A stretch of DNA of 64,000 nucleotides from Clostridia bacterium (GTDB lineage: Bacteria > Bacillota > Clostridia > Oscillospirales > Acutalibacteraceae). Numbering within the stretch: position 1 is the stretch's first letter; every line of letters begins with the position of its first letter. The DNA lies in NCBI GenBank assembly GCA_017399535.1, contig JAFQBX010000041.1, positions 20,560-84,559 of the forward strand. Reading direction: 5' to 3'. Under the pieces are notes generated by a model. That model worked only from the letters and a program-made list of their open reading frames with translations, made no database searches and had not been told where the DNA came from. Below, in pieces: positions 8,355-17,803 of the stretch. A program made the translations under genes and the position numbers.

Positions 8355-9383
8355 TTGTCGGAACACGAAACAAATAACAGGTGGACGGCACCCGAATATG
8401 CCGAAGCCGATTCTGAAATCGAGCTTTCACTCCGCCCAAAAACGCTTGACCAATACATCGGTCAGGACATAGCAAAAGAGAATCTGTCGGTCTATATGAA
8501 CGCGGCAAAAATGCGTGGCGAAACGCTTGACCATTGCCTAATTTACGGACCACCCGGACTGGGAAAAACTACTCTCGCAGGAATTATCGCCAACGAAATG
8601 GGCGTTAATCTTAAAATTACCTCGGGACCCGCAATCGAGCGTCCTTGTGACCTTGCGGCGCTGATGACCTCGCTTGACGAAGGGGACGTCCTCTTTATCG
8701 ACGAGATTCACCGACTGCCAAAGATGGTTGCAGAGGTGCTTTATCCCGCGATGGAGGACTTTGCCATCGATATTATGGTCGGTCCTGCCCAGGCGAAGCA
8801 TTCGATTCGACTCGATTTGCCTCATTTTACCCTCGTCGGCGCAACGACAAGGTCGGGTCAGCTTGCGGCACCCCTTCGCGACCGATTCGGCGTTCAACTT
8901 CGACTTGAGCTTTATACACCCGAGCAACTCGGCGATATCGTTATGCGCTCGGCAGGAGTGCTTCAAGTACCCATCGACCGTGACGGCGCTCTCGAAATAG
9001 CGTCAAGGTCGCGCGGAACACCCCGAATAGCCAACCGCCTTTTAAAGAGGACACGCGACTTTGCCCAGGTTTTGCGTGATGGCAGAGTTGACGAAGAGGT
9101 GGCGAGATATGCCCTCGAACAGCTCCGAATCGACGAGCTCGGACTTGACGATTTCGACCGCCGAATGTTATCAACTATTATCAGTTTTTATGGCGGCGGA
9201 CCTGTCGGTGTCGAAACCTTGGCGGCTGCCCTTGGCGAAGAAGCCGTCACAATTGAGGATGTTTACGAGCCCTATTTAATGCAAATTGGATTTCTGTCAC
9301 GAACTCCGCGTGGTCGTTGCGTAACAGCACTTGCTTACGACCATCTCGGAATAGAACAGCAGGGGCAGCAATCTTTATTTTAA
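8355..9383 (+). CDS. ruvB: Holliday junction branch migration helicase RuvB
   Basis: 342 residues, normal length, TTG start with AGGAGG 8 nt upstream. AAA+ ATPase: Walker [10 protein letters not shown], Walker [10 protein letters not shown], sensor GATTRSG, arginine finger region APLRDRFG, and a C-terminal winged helix ([17 protein letters not shown]). RuvB hexamers pump DNA through the RuvA-bound junction. Only 18 nt separate it from ruvA, so the two are co-transcribed. Confidence 0.98.
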   Translation: MSEHETNNRWTAPEYAEADSEIELSLRPKTLDQYIGQDIAKENLSVYMNAAKMRGETLDHCLIYGPPGLGKTTLAGIIANEMGVNLKITSGPAIERPCDLAALMTSLDEGDVLFIDEIHRLPKMVAEVLYPAMEDFAIDIMVGPAQAKHSIRLDLPHFTLVGATTRSGQLAAPLRDRFGVQLRLELYTPEQLGDIVMRSAGVLQVPIDRDGALEIASRSRGTPRIANRLLKRTRDFAQVLRDGRVDEEVARYALEQLRIDELGLDDFDRRMLSTIISFYGGGPVGVETLAAALGEEAVTIEDVYEPYLMQIGFLSRTPRGRCVTALAYDHLGIEQQGQQSLF

Positions 9384-9430
9384 ATTTTAGTTAGATACCC
9401 ACAATTCTTTATAATTTTGGAGGAATTTTT

Positions 9431-10792
9431 ATGGCAAGAATGTTTGGAACAGATGGAGTAAGAGGCGTTGCTAATACCGAGCTTACCGTCGAACTCGCAA
9501 TGGGGATCGGCAGAGCGACTGCTATGGTTTTAGCCGAAGAAGCAAAGAGACCGAAGGTGCTTATCGGTATGGATACACGTGCATCGGGTAATATGTTTGA
9601 ATCGGCACTTGCCGCAGGACTTTGCTCGGTAGGCGCAGATGCCGTTCTGGTAGGAGTAGTGCCTACACCCGCAGTAGCTTATTTGGTTCAAAAATACGGC
9701 TGTGATGCAGGAATAATGATTTCGGCATCGCACAATCCTTGTGAATACAACGGAATAAAGCTTTTCAGCGCCGACGGATACAAGCTTCCCGACGAAATAG
9801 AGGACAAAATCGAGAATATCGTCACCCGTACCGATATCGGTCATCCTGCACCCACTCACGGGGAAGTAGGTCGTGTTTCTCGCGCCGAGGATGCCGCTGC
9901 CGATTACGTTGAATATGTAATTTCTACTACCGATTTGCGCTTTGACGGGATGAAGATTGCACTCGATTGTGCTAACGGTTCATCTTCCGTAACGGCAAAG
10001 GTGCTTTTCTCAATGCTTGGTGCCGAAGTTCACGTTATGTCTGATACTCCCGACGGAGTTAATATCAATGACGGCTGCGGCTCAACCCACATGGAGAATT
10101 TGCAGAAATACGTTCGCGAAAATGGAATGGACGGCGGTTTCGCCTTTGACGGAGATGCCGACCGTTGCCTTGCCGTTGACGAAAACGGCGAATTGATTGA
10201 CGGAGATAAGATAATTGCAATTTGTGCCCTCGATTTAAAGGCAAGGGGACTTTTAAAGGATAACAAAGCGGTTGTTACAGTAATGTCTAATCTTGGATTT
10301 TTCCGCTTTGCCGACGATAACGGAATCATCGCTGAAAAGACAAAGGTAGGAGATCGCTACGTTCTCGAATGTATGAAGGAAAATGACCTCGCAATCGGTG
10401 GAGAACAGTCGGGTCACGTTATATTCTACAACCTCGCAACGACAGGCGACGGACAGCTTACAGCCGTCCAGTTCCTCGCCGCAGTAAAACGCGCGGCAAA
10501 GCCGTTTAGCGAGCTTGCAAAGGTAATGACTGTATATCCTCAGGTGCTTAAAAATATCGTAATCGATAATGATAAAAAGGATATGCTTTTTGAGGACGAG
10601 GATATTAAAAAGATTATTTTCGATACCGAGGTTGAGCTCGGAGATAACGGTCGCGTTCTCGTTCGCGCTTCGGGTACCGAGCCGCTTGTACGAGTTATGC
10701 TCGAAGGAAAGGATATTTCCGTTATTGAAGAAAAGGCAATGGCAATCTCTAACGTAATTGCCGACCGCTTGAACGGAAAAATTAAAGCATAA
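9431..10792 (+). CDS. glmM: Phosphoglucosamine mutase
   Basis: 453 residues. Converts glucosamine-6-phosphate to glucosamine-1-phosphate for UDP-GlcNAc and peptidoglycan. The phosphoserine loop ISASHNPCEYNGIK, metal loop DGDADR, sugar loop GGEQSGH and phosphate loop RASGTEPLVRVM are all present. It begins MARMFGTDGVRG, the GlmM signature. Strong GGAGG ribosome site. Its 5' neighbour is ruvB and its 3' neighbour a methyltransferase 15 nt on; no cell-wall partner gene is adjacent. Confidence 0.98.
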   Translation: MARMFGTDGVRGVANTELTVELAMGIGRATAMVLAEEAKRPKVLIGMDTRASGNMFESALAAGLCSVGADAVLVGVVPTPAVAYLVQKYGCDAGIMISASHNPCEYNGIKLFSADGYKLPDEIEDKIENIVTRTDIGHPAPTHGEVGRVSRAEDAAADYVEYVISTTDLRFDGMKIALDCANGSSSVTAKVLFSMLGAEVHVMSDTPDGVNINDGCGSTHMENLQKYVRENGMDGGFAFDGDADRCLAVDENGELIDGDKIIAICALDLKARGLLKDNKAVVTVMSNLGFFRFADDNGIIAEKTKVGDRYVLECMKENDLAIGGEQSGHVIFYNLATTGDGQLTAVQFLAAVKRAAKPFSELAKVMTVYPQVLKNIVIDNDKKDMLFEDEDIKKIIFDTEVELGDNGRVLVRASGTEPLVRVMLEGKDISVIEEKAMAISNVIADRLNGKIKA

Positions 10793-10807
10793 AGGATTGA
10801 AAAAAAT

Positions 10808-11686
10808 TTGAGAGAAGTCAAAGGATTTGACGATTACGAGCTTATCGACACCTCGTGCGGAGAAAAGCTTGAACGCTGGAAGGATATAATTCTCATTCGT
10901 CCCGACCCGCAAATCATCTGGAATACCGAAAGGGTAAATCCGCTTTGGCATAATGCTCACGCGCGTTATCACCGCTCGTCATCGGGCGGCGGCTCGTGGG
11001 AAAGGTATAAGAGTGTACCTGATGTCTGGACGGTCAAATACCGCGATTTGCAGTTTAATTTAAAGCCGATGGGCTTCAAGCACACCGGACTCTTTCCCGA
11101 ACAGGCGGTTAACTGGGATTTAATGAGCGATATGATTGACCGCCGCGTCAGAAAGGGCAAGGAGGTAAAGGTACTCAACCTCTTTGGCTACACGGGTGCG
11201 GCTACACTTGCCTGTGCAGCGGCAGGAGCCAACGTAACCCACGTTGACGCGTCAAAGGGAATGGTTTTGTGGGCAAAGGATAACGCGGTGGCAAGTCGCC
11301 TTGCCGATAAGCCGATTCGTTGGCTTGTCGACGATTGTAAAAAGTTTGTACTGCGCGAAATTCGTCGCGGAAACAAGTATGACGGAATAGTAATGGACCC
11401 TCCGTCTTATGGACGAGGACCGGGCGGAGAGGTATGGAAAATCGAGGAACAGTTGTGGGATTTGCTTACCGTTTGCAGTCAAATTCTCACCGACGAGCCC
11501 CTCTTTTTTCTGCTGAATTCCTATACAACCGGACTGTCACCGAGCGTAATGAAATATATGCTTGCTTCGGTAATAGCAAAGGGTAGAGGCGGCTCTGTCA
11601 CCTGTGACGAAATTGGACTCCCCGTTACCGATAGCGGACTGGTACTCCCTTGCGGAAATACTGCCGCTTGGCTTAATGAAGATTAA
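10808..11686 (+). CDS. Class I SAM-dependent methyltransferase, RlmI/RlmK-like without PUA
   Basis: 292 residues, TTG start. A small beta-rich N-terminal part (WNTERVNPLWHNAHARYHRS) leads into a Rossmann methyltransferase: motif I VLNLFGYTGAATLACAAAGA, acidic loop HVDASKGM, and motif IV MDPPSYGRG. The DPPSY motif is typical of the 23S rRNA cytosine-C5 methyltransferase group related to RlmI. The PUA domain of RlmI is absent, so the exact RNA target is uncertain. It lies 15 nt after glmM and 15 nt before ecfA1. Confidence 0.85.
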   Translation: MREVKGFDDYELIDTSCGEKLERWKDIILIRPDPQIIWNTERVNPLWHNAHARYHRSSSGGGSWERYKSVPDVWTVKYRDLQFNLKPMGFKHTGLFPEQAVNWDLMSDMIDRRVRKGKEVKVLNLFGYTGAATLACAAAGANVTHVDASKGMVLWAKDNAVASRLADKPIRWLVDDCKKFVLREIRRGNKYDGIVMDPPSYGRGPGGEVWKIEEQLWDLLTVCSQILTDEPLFFLLNSYTTGLSPSVMKYMLASVIAKGRGGSVTCDEIGLPVTDSGLVLPCGNTAAWLNED

Positions 11687-11701
11687 AAGGAAGAATCGAT
11701 T

Positions 11702-12556
11702 TTGGATAATATAATCGAACTGGATAACGTCGTTTTTGATTATTCCGACGAAAATGATAATCCCGTAACCGTACTGAACGGAATCTCGCTCAGTATCAAG
11801 CGTGGCTCGTTTACGGCGGTGCTCGGGCATAACGGCTCGGGAAAGTCCACAATGGCAAAGCTGTTTAACGCGCTCGAACATCCGTCGAGCGGCACAGTGA
11901 CGGTCAACGGAATGGACACCGCCGACCAAAAGTATGAATTCGATATCAGAAAAACGGTCGGAATCGTCTTTCAGAATCCCGATAACCAGATTGTTGCATC
12001 AATCGTCGAGGAGGACGTCGCCTTTGGTCCCGAAAATCTCGGCATTGAGCCCAAGGAGATTAGAAAAAGGGTGGATGAAGCGTTAAAGGCGGTCGATATG
12101 TACGAATACCGCGACCACGCACCATTCAAGCTTTCGGGAGGACAAAAGCAGCGAATCGCCATCGCGGGAATACTTGCAATGCAGCCCGAATGTATCGTTC
12201 TCGATGAGCCGACGGCTATGCTCGACCCAAAGGGACGTCGCGAGGTTATCGAAACAGTAATGCGACTGAATAAAGAAAAGGGAATGACGGTCGTTCTGAT
12301 AACTCATTTTATGGACGAGGCGGCTATTGCCGACCGCGTGGTAGTTATGGACGACGGTAAATTCATACTTGACGGTACTCCCGTTGAGGTTTTCGGTCAC
12401 GTAAAGGAACTTAAAGCGGTTGGACTCGACGTACCGCAACCAACCGAGCTCGTCCAGCTTTTAAAGGACGAGGGAATCGACATCCAAACCGATATAATCG
12501 ATGTCGACGGATGTGTAAATGCGCTTATGAAGGCGCTCAACTTGGAGGAAAAATAA
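11702..12556 (+). CDS. ecfA1: ECF transporter ATPase EcfA1
   Basis: 284 residues, TTG start. ABC ATPase with Walker [11 protein letters not shown]-loop FQNPDNQ, signature LSGGQKQR, Walker [13 protein letters not shown] and switch His in ITHF. The Q-loop NPDNQ and the C-terminal coupling helix region are typical for EcfA1 (CbiO-type). It forms a heterodimer with EcfA2 encoded directly after it; the stop codon and the next TTG abut without a gap. Confidence 0.97.
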   Translation: MDNIIELDNVVFDYSDENDNPVTVLNGISLSIKRGSFTAVLGHNGSGKSTMAKLFNALEHPSSGTVTVNGMDTADQKYEFDIRKTVGIVFQNPDNQIVASIVEEDVAFGPENLGIEPKEIRKRVDEALKAVDMYEYRDHAPFKLSGGQKQRIAIAGILAMQPECIVLDEPTAMLDPKGRREVIETVMRLNKEKGMTVVLITHFMDEAAIADRVVVMDDGKFILDGTPVEVFGHVKELKAVGLDVPQPTELVQLLKDEGIDIQTDIIDVDGCVNALMKALNLEEK

Positions 12557-13423
12557 TTGTCTATTCTCAAAGTAGAGGGATTGACCTACATCTATGGCGA
12601 AGGGACACCCTTTCGCATAGCGGCAATCACCGACGTAAATTTTGAAATAAATTCACCCGGACTGACCGCCATAATCGGTCACACAGGTTCGGGTAAATCA
12701 ACGCTTATTCAGCACCTTAACGGACTGATAAAGACCGAACCGGGACACGTTTTTGTTGACGATGTTGACATTTGGGCGAATGAAAAGGAAATTCGCGACG
12801 TAAGGTTTAAGGTGGGACTCGTTTTTCAGTATCCCGAATACCAGCTTTTTGAAGAAACGGTAGAAAAGGATATTGCCTTTGGACCGCGAAATATCGGGCT
12901 CGACGAGGACGAAATTCAGCAGCGTGTCGTCTGGGCGGCAAAAAAGGTCGGTCTTTCTGACGAATTGCTTAAAAAATCTCCGTTCGAACTTTCGGGCGGG
13001 GAAAAGAGACGAGCCGCAATCGCAGGAGTACTTGCGATGAAGCCGAGGGTGCTTATTTTAGACGAGCCGACAGCGGGACTCGACCCAAAGGGCAGGGATA
13101 TGCTGCTTGACTGCATCGTCGAATATCAGAGAAGTGAAAACGCCGTTGTTCTCCTTGTTTCTCATTCGATGGAGGACGTCGCCAGAGTAGCCGATAACGT
13201 GCTTGTAATGAATGGCGGTCGCCTTGCCATGTTTGGCAAAACGCAGGAGGTCTTTTCACGCGGAAAAGAGCTCGAAAAAATGGGACTTGCCGTTCCAAGC
13301 ATTATGAAAATTGTGTCTGGCTTGCGTGAAAAAGGGGTAGATTTACCCGACGGAATTTTAAACGTCACCGATGCAAAGGATGCGCTTTTGCACCTTTTGA
13401 AAGGCGGTGAGCCGAATGCTTAA
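12557..13423 (+). CDS. ecfA2: ECF transporter ATPase EcfA2
   Basis: 288 residues, TTG start with GGAGG inside the end of ecfA1. Walker A GHTGSGKST, Q-loop FQYPEYQLFE, signature LSGGEKRR, Walker B VLILDEPTAGLD, switch HSMED. YPEYQLFE is the usual EcfA2 form of the Q-loop. With EcfA1 and EcfT it makes the shared energising module of group II ECF vitamin transporters, which can pair with RibU of this window and with S components elsewhere. Confidence 0.97.
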   Translation: MSILKVEGLTYIYGEGTPFRIAAITDVNFEINSPGLTAIIGHTGSGKSTLIQHLNGLIKTEPGHVFVDDVDIWANEKEIRDVRFKVGLVFQYPEYQLFEETVEKDIAFGPRNIGLDEDEIQQRVVWAAKKVGLSDELLKKSPFELSGGEKRRAAIAGVLAMKPRVLILDEPTAGLDPKGRDMLLDCIVEYQRSENAVVLLVSHSMEDVARVADNVLVMNGGRLAMFGKTQEVFSRGKELEKMGLAVPSIMKIVSGLREKGVDLPDGILNVTDAKDALLHLLKGGEPNA

Positions 13424-14234
13424 TAATATCACAATCGGTCAGTATTTCCCGGCAAAATCGGTCATTCACCGAGCCGACCCGAGAATAAAAATTCTGGTCA
13501 CCTTACTGCTAATCGTCACGCTGTTTATGGCGGGTAATTTCACCGCACTCTTACTTTGCGGCGGCTTTACGATTTTATCGGTTTTGCTGACTAAAATTCC
13601 GCTCAAAATGTATCTAAAAACTCTAAAAGCGATATGGATGATTTTATTTTTCACCGCCATACTGAATATATTTTATTCTACAGGCGATGGTGACCCTCTG
13701 TTTAAATGGAGGTTTATTTCCATCTATTCCGAGGGAATCGAGAGGGCTGTTTTTATCGCTATACGAATACTTTTACTTTTGATAATCAGCTCGGCTCTCA
13801 CATATACAACCTCACCGAGCGAGCTTACCGACGCGATTGAGCGACTATTAAAACCGCTTAAATTCATCGGTCTCGGCGGTGCAGTGCACATTTTTGCGAT
13901 GATGATGTCGATTGCGCTCCGATTTATTCCAACGCTCATTGAGGAAACGGATAAAATTATGTCGGCGCAAAAGGCACGTGGAGCCGATATGGAATCGGGC
14001 GGCCTTTTAAAGAGGGCAAAGGCGCTTATTCCCATAATGGTACCGCTTCTCAGCTCGTCTGTACGCCGTGCAACCGACCTTGCCGAAGCGATGGAATGCC
14101 GTTGCTACAATGGCGGAAAGGGACGCACTAAGTTAAAACAGCTCCATCTCGGTATTAGGGATTGGCTGATTCTGTTTTTTGCCGCTTTATTGCTTGCGGC
14201 AGTAATTGTTTTGAATACTCTGCCCGTAATTTAA
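13416..14234 (+). CDS. ecfT: ECF transporter transmembrane coupling protein EcfT
   Basis: 272 residues from the ATG at 13416, overlapping the end of ecfA2 by 8 nt (ATGCTTAA). A GTG three codons earlier is the alternative start. Several membrane helices, then the cytosolic coupling helices with the diagnostic short motifs AQKARGAD and the related A-R-C pattern in EAMECRCYNGG. It links the ATPase pair to exchangeable S components. Confidence 0.96.
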   Translation: MLNNITIGQYFPAKSVIHRADPRIKILVTLLLIVTLFMAGNFTALLLCGGFTILSVLLTKIPLKMYLKTLKAIWMILFFTAILNIFYSTGDGDPLFKWRFISIYSEGIERAVFIAIRILLLLIISSALTYTTSPSELTDAIERLLKPLKFIGLGGAVHIFAMMMSIALRFIPTLIEETDKIMSAQKARGADMESGGLLKRAKALIPIMVPLLSSSVRRATDLAEAMECRCYNGGKGRTKLKQLHLGIRDWLILFFAALLLAAVIVLNTLPVI

Positions 14235-14269
14235 TCGGGTGTAAAAAAATATGATGGGAGGTGCTTTTT

Positions 14270-15007
14270 TTGCGACGTGTAATGTTAAAATTACGCTACG
14301 ATGGCGGTGCATACCACGGCTGGCAGGTGCAGAATAATGCCACGTCGGTTCAAACCGTGTTGCAGAATGCGGCCGAAATGGTTTTGGGCAACCGCCCGAA
14401 TATCACCGGTTGCAGTCGCACCGATGCAGGTGTCCACGCTAATATGTTCTGTTGCCATCTGGATATAGAAAAAAGCATCTCTGACGACCGCTTGATTGCG
14501 GCGCTTAACGCCCATTTGCCTAATGATATTGCCGTTTTCGAATGCAAAACGGTGGATAACGATTTCCACGCCCGATACAGCGCAGTGGGAAAGAATTATG
14601 TTTATAAAATTTATTCGAGCCCGTACAGAAATCCTTTTTACGAGGGCTACTCTTTGCACGTAAAGAATGGTATTGACGTCGAACTGATGAATGCTGCGGC
14701 GCAGAAATTTGTCGGTAAATACGACTTTTCTGCCTTTTGCTCGTCGGGCTCATCGGTAAAGGATACCGTCCGTCACGTAAAAAACGCCGAGGTAAGAAAA
14801 AACGGCGATATGGTCGAATTTTCGGTCACTGCCGATGGATTTTTATACAATATGGTTCGCATAATGGTTGGCACCTTGCTCTATGTTAACGAAGGGAAAA
14901 TAAAGGTGGACGATATTACGAATATTATCGAATCGCGCGACAGGAGTCGAGCAGGAAAAACCGTATCACCGAGCGGATTATATCTTAATGAAGTTTATTA
15001 CGAATGA
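14270..15007 (+). CDS. truA: tRNA pseudouridine(38-40) synthase TruA
   Basis: 245 residues from TTG at 14270, chosen because the strong GGGAGGTG site at 14255-14262 sits 7 nt upstream and would overlap the earlier GTG. The catalytic Asp is in GCSRTDAGVHA. The N-terminal LRYDGGAYHGWQVQ and the C-terminal FLYNMVRIMVGTL are family hallmarks. In Firmicutes truA often follows the ecfA-ecfT genes, as here. Confidence 0.97.
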   Translation: MRRVMLKLRYDGGAYHGWQVQNNATSVQTVLQNAAEMVLGNRPNITGCSRTDAGVHANMFCCHLDIEKSISDDRLIAALNAHLPNDIAVFECKTVDNDFHARYSAVGKNYVYKIYSSPYRNPFYEGYSLHVKNGIDVELMNAAAQKFVGKYDFSAFCSSGSSVKDTVRHVKNAEVRKNGDMVEFSVTADGFLYNMVRIMVGTLLYVNEGKIKVDDITNIIESRDRSRAGKTVSPSGLYLNEVYYE

Positions 15008-15029
15008 TAGAAAGGTGGGTGACAGATAG

Positions 15030-16460
15030 ATGGAATATCAGCGCAAAAAGGTTGATAAAATAAAGGCACAAAAGCCGCGCGAAAAGGACGAGTTAAAGGC
15101 GAATAAAGTACGCCGACCGATGCGTCCTCGATCCGAACCGAAAAAGAATAGAGACGTTGGCTTTGACGTTGAGGATATTCCAATGTCACCGAAAAAAAGC
15201 AGCGATATTTTAACCGAAAACGCTGCTAACGAACCCGCACATCGCGATATCAAAATAGGCAGACGCGAGGTAAAAAAAGCCAATACCGAACCGACTGAAA
15301 ATGTCGATTTACGCGTAATCATCGGCGGCAAACTGCAACGATTAAAGGAACGCAAAAAAACGCTTATAATAATGGCAGTTGCGCTTGTAATGGTGCTTTC
15401 GATATTTATCGCGGCGATAGCAACCCCAGCCAATTTGTTTGAACTGATGCAAAATAACTTGACGCTATGGGGAAAGGGAAGCGGAATGCCCTGCGAGGTT
15501 GGCGGTTCGGCAACCTTGGATATAAAAACGAGGGACAATACTATTTTTGTCCTTACCGATACACGAGCATACGTCTATAATCGGACGGGAAAGCAGGTTC
15601 AGTCGATTCAGCACGGTTATTCGAATCCCGAACTGTACGTTTCCGATTCGCGTTCACTTGTCTATGACCGAGGTGGCGTAAAGCTCCGCGTCGACACCCT
15701 CAATACAAACATTGCTAATAAATCCCTTTCTGAAAAAATAACTACCGCCACACTTTCTGACAGCGGTAGAGTCGGTATCATAACCGAAGGGGTAAAATCG
15801 GTATCACAATTTGTCGTTTCGGACGAGTCTTTTACCGAATTTTCTGCTTGGGCATCGACCGAGCGCTTGACCGCCGTTGCCCTCAGCCGATTTGGCGACA
15901 CTGCCGCTGTGTCGGCGGTAACTTCGGCGTCGGGCAATTTTAAATCAATCGTTTACCTGCTCGACATTTCTGACGAAAAAATTACCGAAATTGATAGAAT
16001 TGAATTCGATTCAACGCCGATAGTCACACTTCAAACGGTGGGCGACCGAGTAATTGCCGTCGGTACCGATTTTATAAGCAGCTTTGAATTTGACGGCAGC
16101 GGAAAGATTGAGAAACCCATCAACTATTTAAAACACGTCAAATTCGAGAATGACCGTCAAATTCTCGTTTCAAACAGCCCGTCAAACAACGTGCAAAAGA
16201 CGCAAATAACCCTTTTTAACAACGAACTTGAAGAAAAGAAAATGGTTACAGTAACGGGAAATTGCGATAACGTCAGTCTTTGCGGAGACGGAATTTCGGC
16301 ACTTTTCGGCAATTCGCTCGTTATGTATGATAAAAACGGTAAAGAAATAAATAGCAAAAACGTAGGATATGAGGGAATAAAAATCGCTTCATATAGGGAC
16401 GGAACGGCGGTTTCGGCCGATATGAAGCTGGATTATTACGAATACGGAGCGGATGAGTGA
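15030..16460 (+). CDS. Membrane-anchored beta-propeller-like protein (DUF5711 type)
   Basis: 476 residues. The first 110 or so are basic, disordered and cytoplasmic (many KK/RR pairs). One membrane helix follows (TLIIMAVALVMVLSIFIAAI, about 111-130). The rest is extracellular, with repeated short strands of the type found in WD40/PQQ-like propellers (DNTIFVLTDTRAYVYN, YVSDSRSLVYD). This architecture matches the DUF5711 family as I remember it; function is unknown. Strong AAAGGTGGGTG ribosome site. It overlaps the cvpA-type gene at TGATG, so both envelope proteins are made from one transcript. Confidence 0.7.
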   Translation: MEYQRKKVDKIKAQKPREKDELKANKVRRPMRPRSEPKKNRDVGFDVEDIPMSPKKSSDILTENAANEPAHRDIKIGRREVKKANTEPTENVDLRVIIGGKLQRLKERKKTLIIMAVALVMVLSIFIAAIATPANLFELMQNNLTLWGKGSGMPCEVGGSATLDIKTRDNTIFVLTDTRAYVYNRTGKQVQSIQHGYSNPELYVSDSRSLVYDRGGVKLRVDTLNTNIANKSLSEKITTATLSDSGRVGIITEGVKSVSQFVVSDESFTEFSAWASTERLTAVALSRFGDTAAVSAVTSASGNFKSIVYLLDISDEKITEIDRIEFDSTPIVTLQTVGDRVIAVGTDFISSFEFDGSGKIEKPINYLKHVKFENDRQILVSNSPSNNVQKTQITLFNNELEEKKMVTVTGNCDNVSLCGDGISALFGNSLVMYDKNGKEINSKNVGYEGIKIASYRDGTAVSADMKLDYYEYGADE

Positions 16461-17161
16461 TGAATCTTTCGATTATTCTTGATATTCTCATTTTGGCAAT
16501 AATTGCGTTTTTTATCGTTTTATCGTCAAAGCAGGGCTTTGTAAAGACCTTTATCAGCTTTGTCGGATGCATTGCCGCCCTTGTTTTAAGCATTGTTCTT
16601 TCATGGGTAGTTTCGGATTTGATTTATGGTAGTTTTGTTCGACCGAGCTTAGTTTCGAACGTCGAGGAGTACCTCGATTCAAAGACCTTTGTTTCGGTTG
16701 CCGAAATGCTCGACCAAGCGACCGAGGCCATGCCGGAATTTATTGTAAAAATGGCTGATTCGAGGGGCGAAACGCAAAACGTCGAAATAGCAAAGGAAAT
16801 CTCGATGTCAAAGAGAAGCCCGTCGGAAATAGTCGTCGATACCATAGCAAAGCCGGTTGTAACCGGAATAATTCAGACCCTTTCGATGATAATTATATTC
16901 ATTCTGGGTATCATTGTCGTAAGGTTGCTTGCCCGATTTTTTAATAAAATGTTTTCCGGGAAGTATCTCGGTACGCTGAATGGATTTTTAGGTGGAATAA
17001 TTGGCATACCAAAAGGGATTATTTTTGCCGTGCTGGTTGCGTGGGTAATAGGATTTTACCTATCGACGAGCGATGGCGGATTATTTTCCATAACCCAGGA
17101 AATGACCGAAAGCACATATCTTTTCAGGATTTTAAATTCATTTAACCCGCTTATAAAATAA
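16460..17161 (+). CDS. CvpA family membrane protein
   Basis: About 233 residues with four hydrophobic segments: near residues 2-22, 28-48, a long one at about 135-160, and a last at about 180-205. The CvpA hallmarks are the opening ILDILILAIIAFFIVLSSKQGFVKTFISFVG and the Gly-rich FLGGIIGIPKGIIFAVLVAW. CvpA proteins are linked with colicin V production in E. coli and envelope or division roles elsewhere; the biochemical function is not settled. An insert between helices 2 and 3 (about 55-130) is polar and helical. Confidence 0.8.
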   Translation: MNLSIILDILILAIIAFFIVLSSKQGFVKTFISFVGCIAALVLSIVLSWVVSDLIYGSFVRPSLVSNVEEYLDSKTFVSVAEMLDQATEAMPEFIVKMADSRGETQNVEIAKEISMSKRSPSEIVVDTIAKPVVTGIIQTLSMIIIFILGIIVVRLLARFFNKMFSGKYLGTLNGFLGGIIGIPKGIIFAVLVAWVIGFYLSTSDGGLFSITQEMTESTYLFRILNSFNPLIK

Positions 17162-17179
17162 AAGGAGAATAAAAAGCAA

Positions 17180-17737
17180 ATGAAACCGATATTCACCATT
17201 CCGAATATTTTGTCAATGATAAGAATATGCTTAATTCCGTTTATAGTATGGTATTACTTTGACACGACAATCGAATACAATCTCTTGATTGTAACCGGTT
17301 TGGTTATGTTTTCGGGATTAACCGACGTTGTTGACGGATTTATTGCGCGTCGCTTTAATATGATTTCCGACGTGGGAAAGATACTCGACCCGATAGCCGA
17401 CAAGCTGACTCAGGCATCGGTGGTGTTCTGCCTTTGCACAAAGCATACTGTGCTTATCCCTCTCGTTATCATAATCGTAATTAAGGAATTGTTTATGCTT
17501 ATCGGCACACTTGTAATACTTAATGACGTAGATGCCGAGACACCTTATGCACGCTGGTGGGGAAAGCTTGCAACGGTGGTGCTTTATGCTCTAATGGTGC
17601 TTGTAATTATCAGCGACTATTTCGGTGGATTTATACCTGATATTGTTATCACTTTCCTGTCATCTATCGCAATTGCATTTGTTTTCTTTGCATTTTTAAG
17701 CTACCTCAATATATTCTTTAAAAAGGATAATAAATAA
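17180..17737 (+). CDS. pgsA: CDP-diacylglycerol-glycerol-3-phosphate 3-phosphatidyltransferase
   Basis: 185 residues, multi-helix membrane enzyme. The CDP-alcohol phosphotransferase motif D-G-x2-A-R-x8-G-x3-D-x3-D is complete in DGFIARRFNMISDVGKILDPIADK. It opens with KPIFTIPNILSMIRICLIP, typical of PgsA. It makes phosphatidylglycerophosphate, the precursor of phosphatidylglycerol and cardiolipin. AAAGGAG ribosome site. Confidence 0.95.
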   Translation: MKPIFTIPNILSMIRICLIPFIVWYYFDTTIEYNLLIVTGLVMFSGLTDVVDGFIARRFNMISDVGKILDPIADKLTQASVVFCLCTKHTVLIPLVIIIVIKELFMLIGTLVILNDVDAETPYARWWGKLATVVLYALMVLVIISDYFGGFIPDIVITFLSSIAIAFVFFAFLSYLNIFFKKDNK

Positions 17738-17746
17738 CTTTCTTGC

Positions 17747-17788
17747 TTTCCGTATGAAGCAAAGCGTTATCAATTCCATACGGAGAAA
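17747..17788 (+). promoter_or_regulatory. Inverted repeat in the leader of the clpE-like gene
   Basis: CCGTATG (17750-17756) and CATACGG (17777-17783) are perfect complements 20 nt apart, with outer TTT and AAA pairing across a small bulge. The right arm is directly continued by AGAAACGGTG, the purine-rich region before the ATG at 17804. It could be an operator or a fold that hides the ribosome site. No CtsR-type heptad repeat (GGTCAAA) is visible. Confidence 0.4.
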
Positions 17789-17803
17789 CGGTGATAAATT
17801 TCA

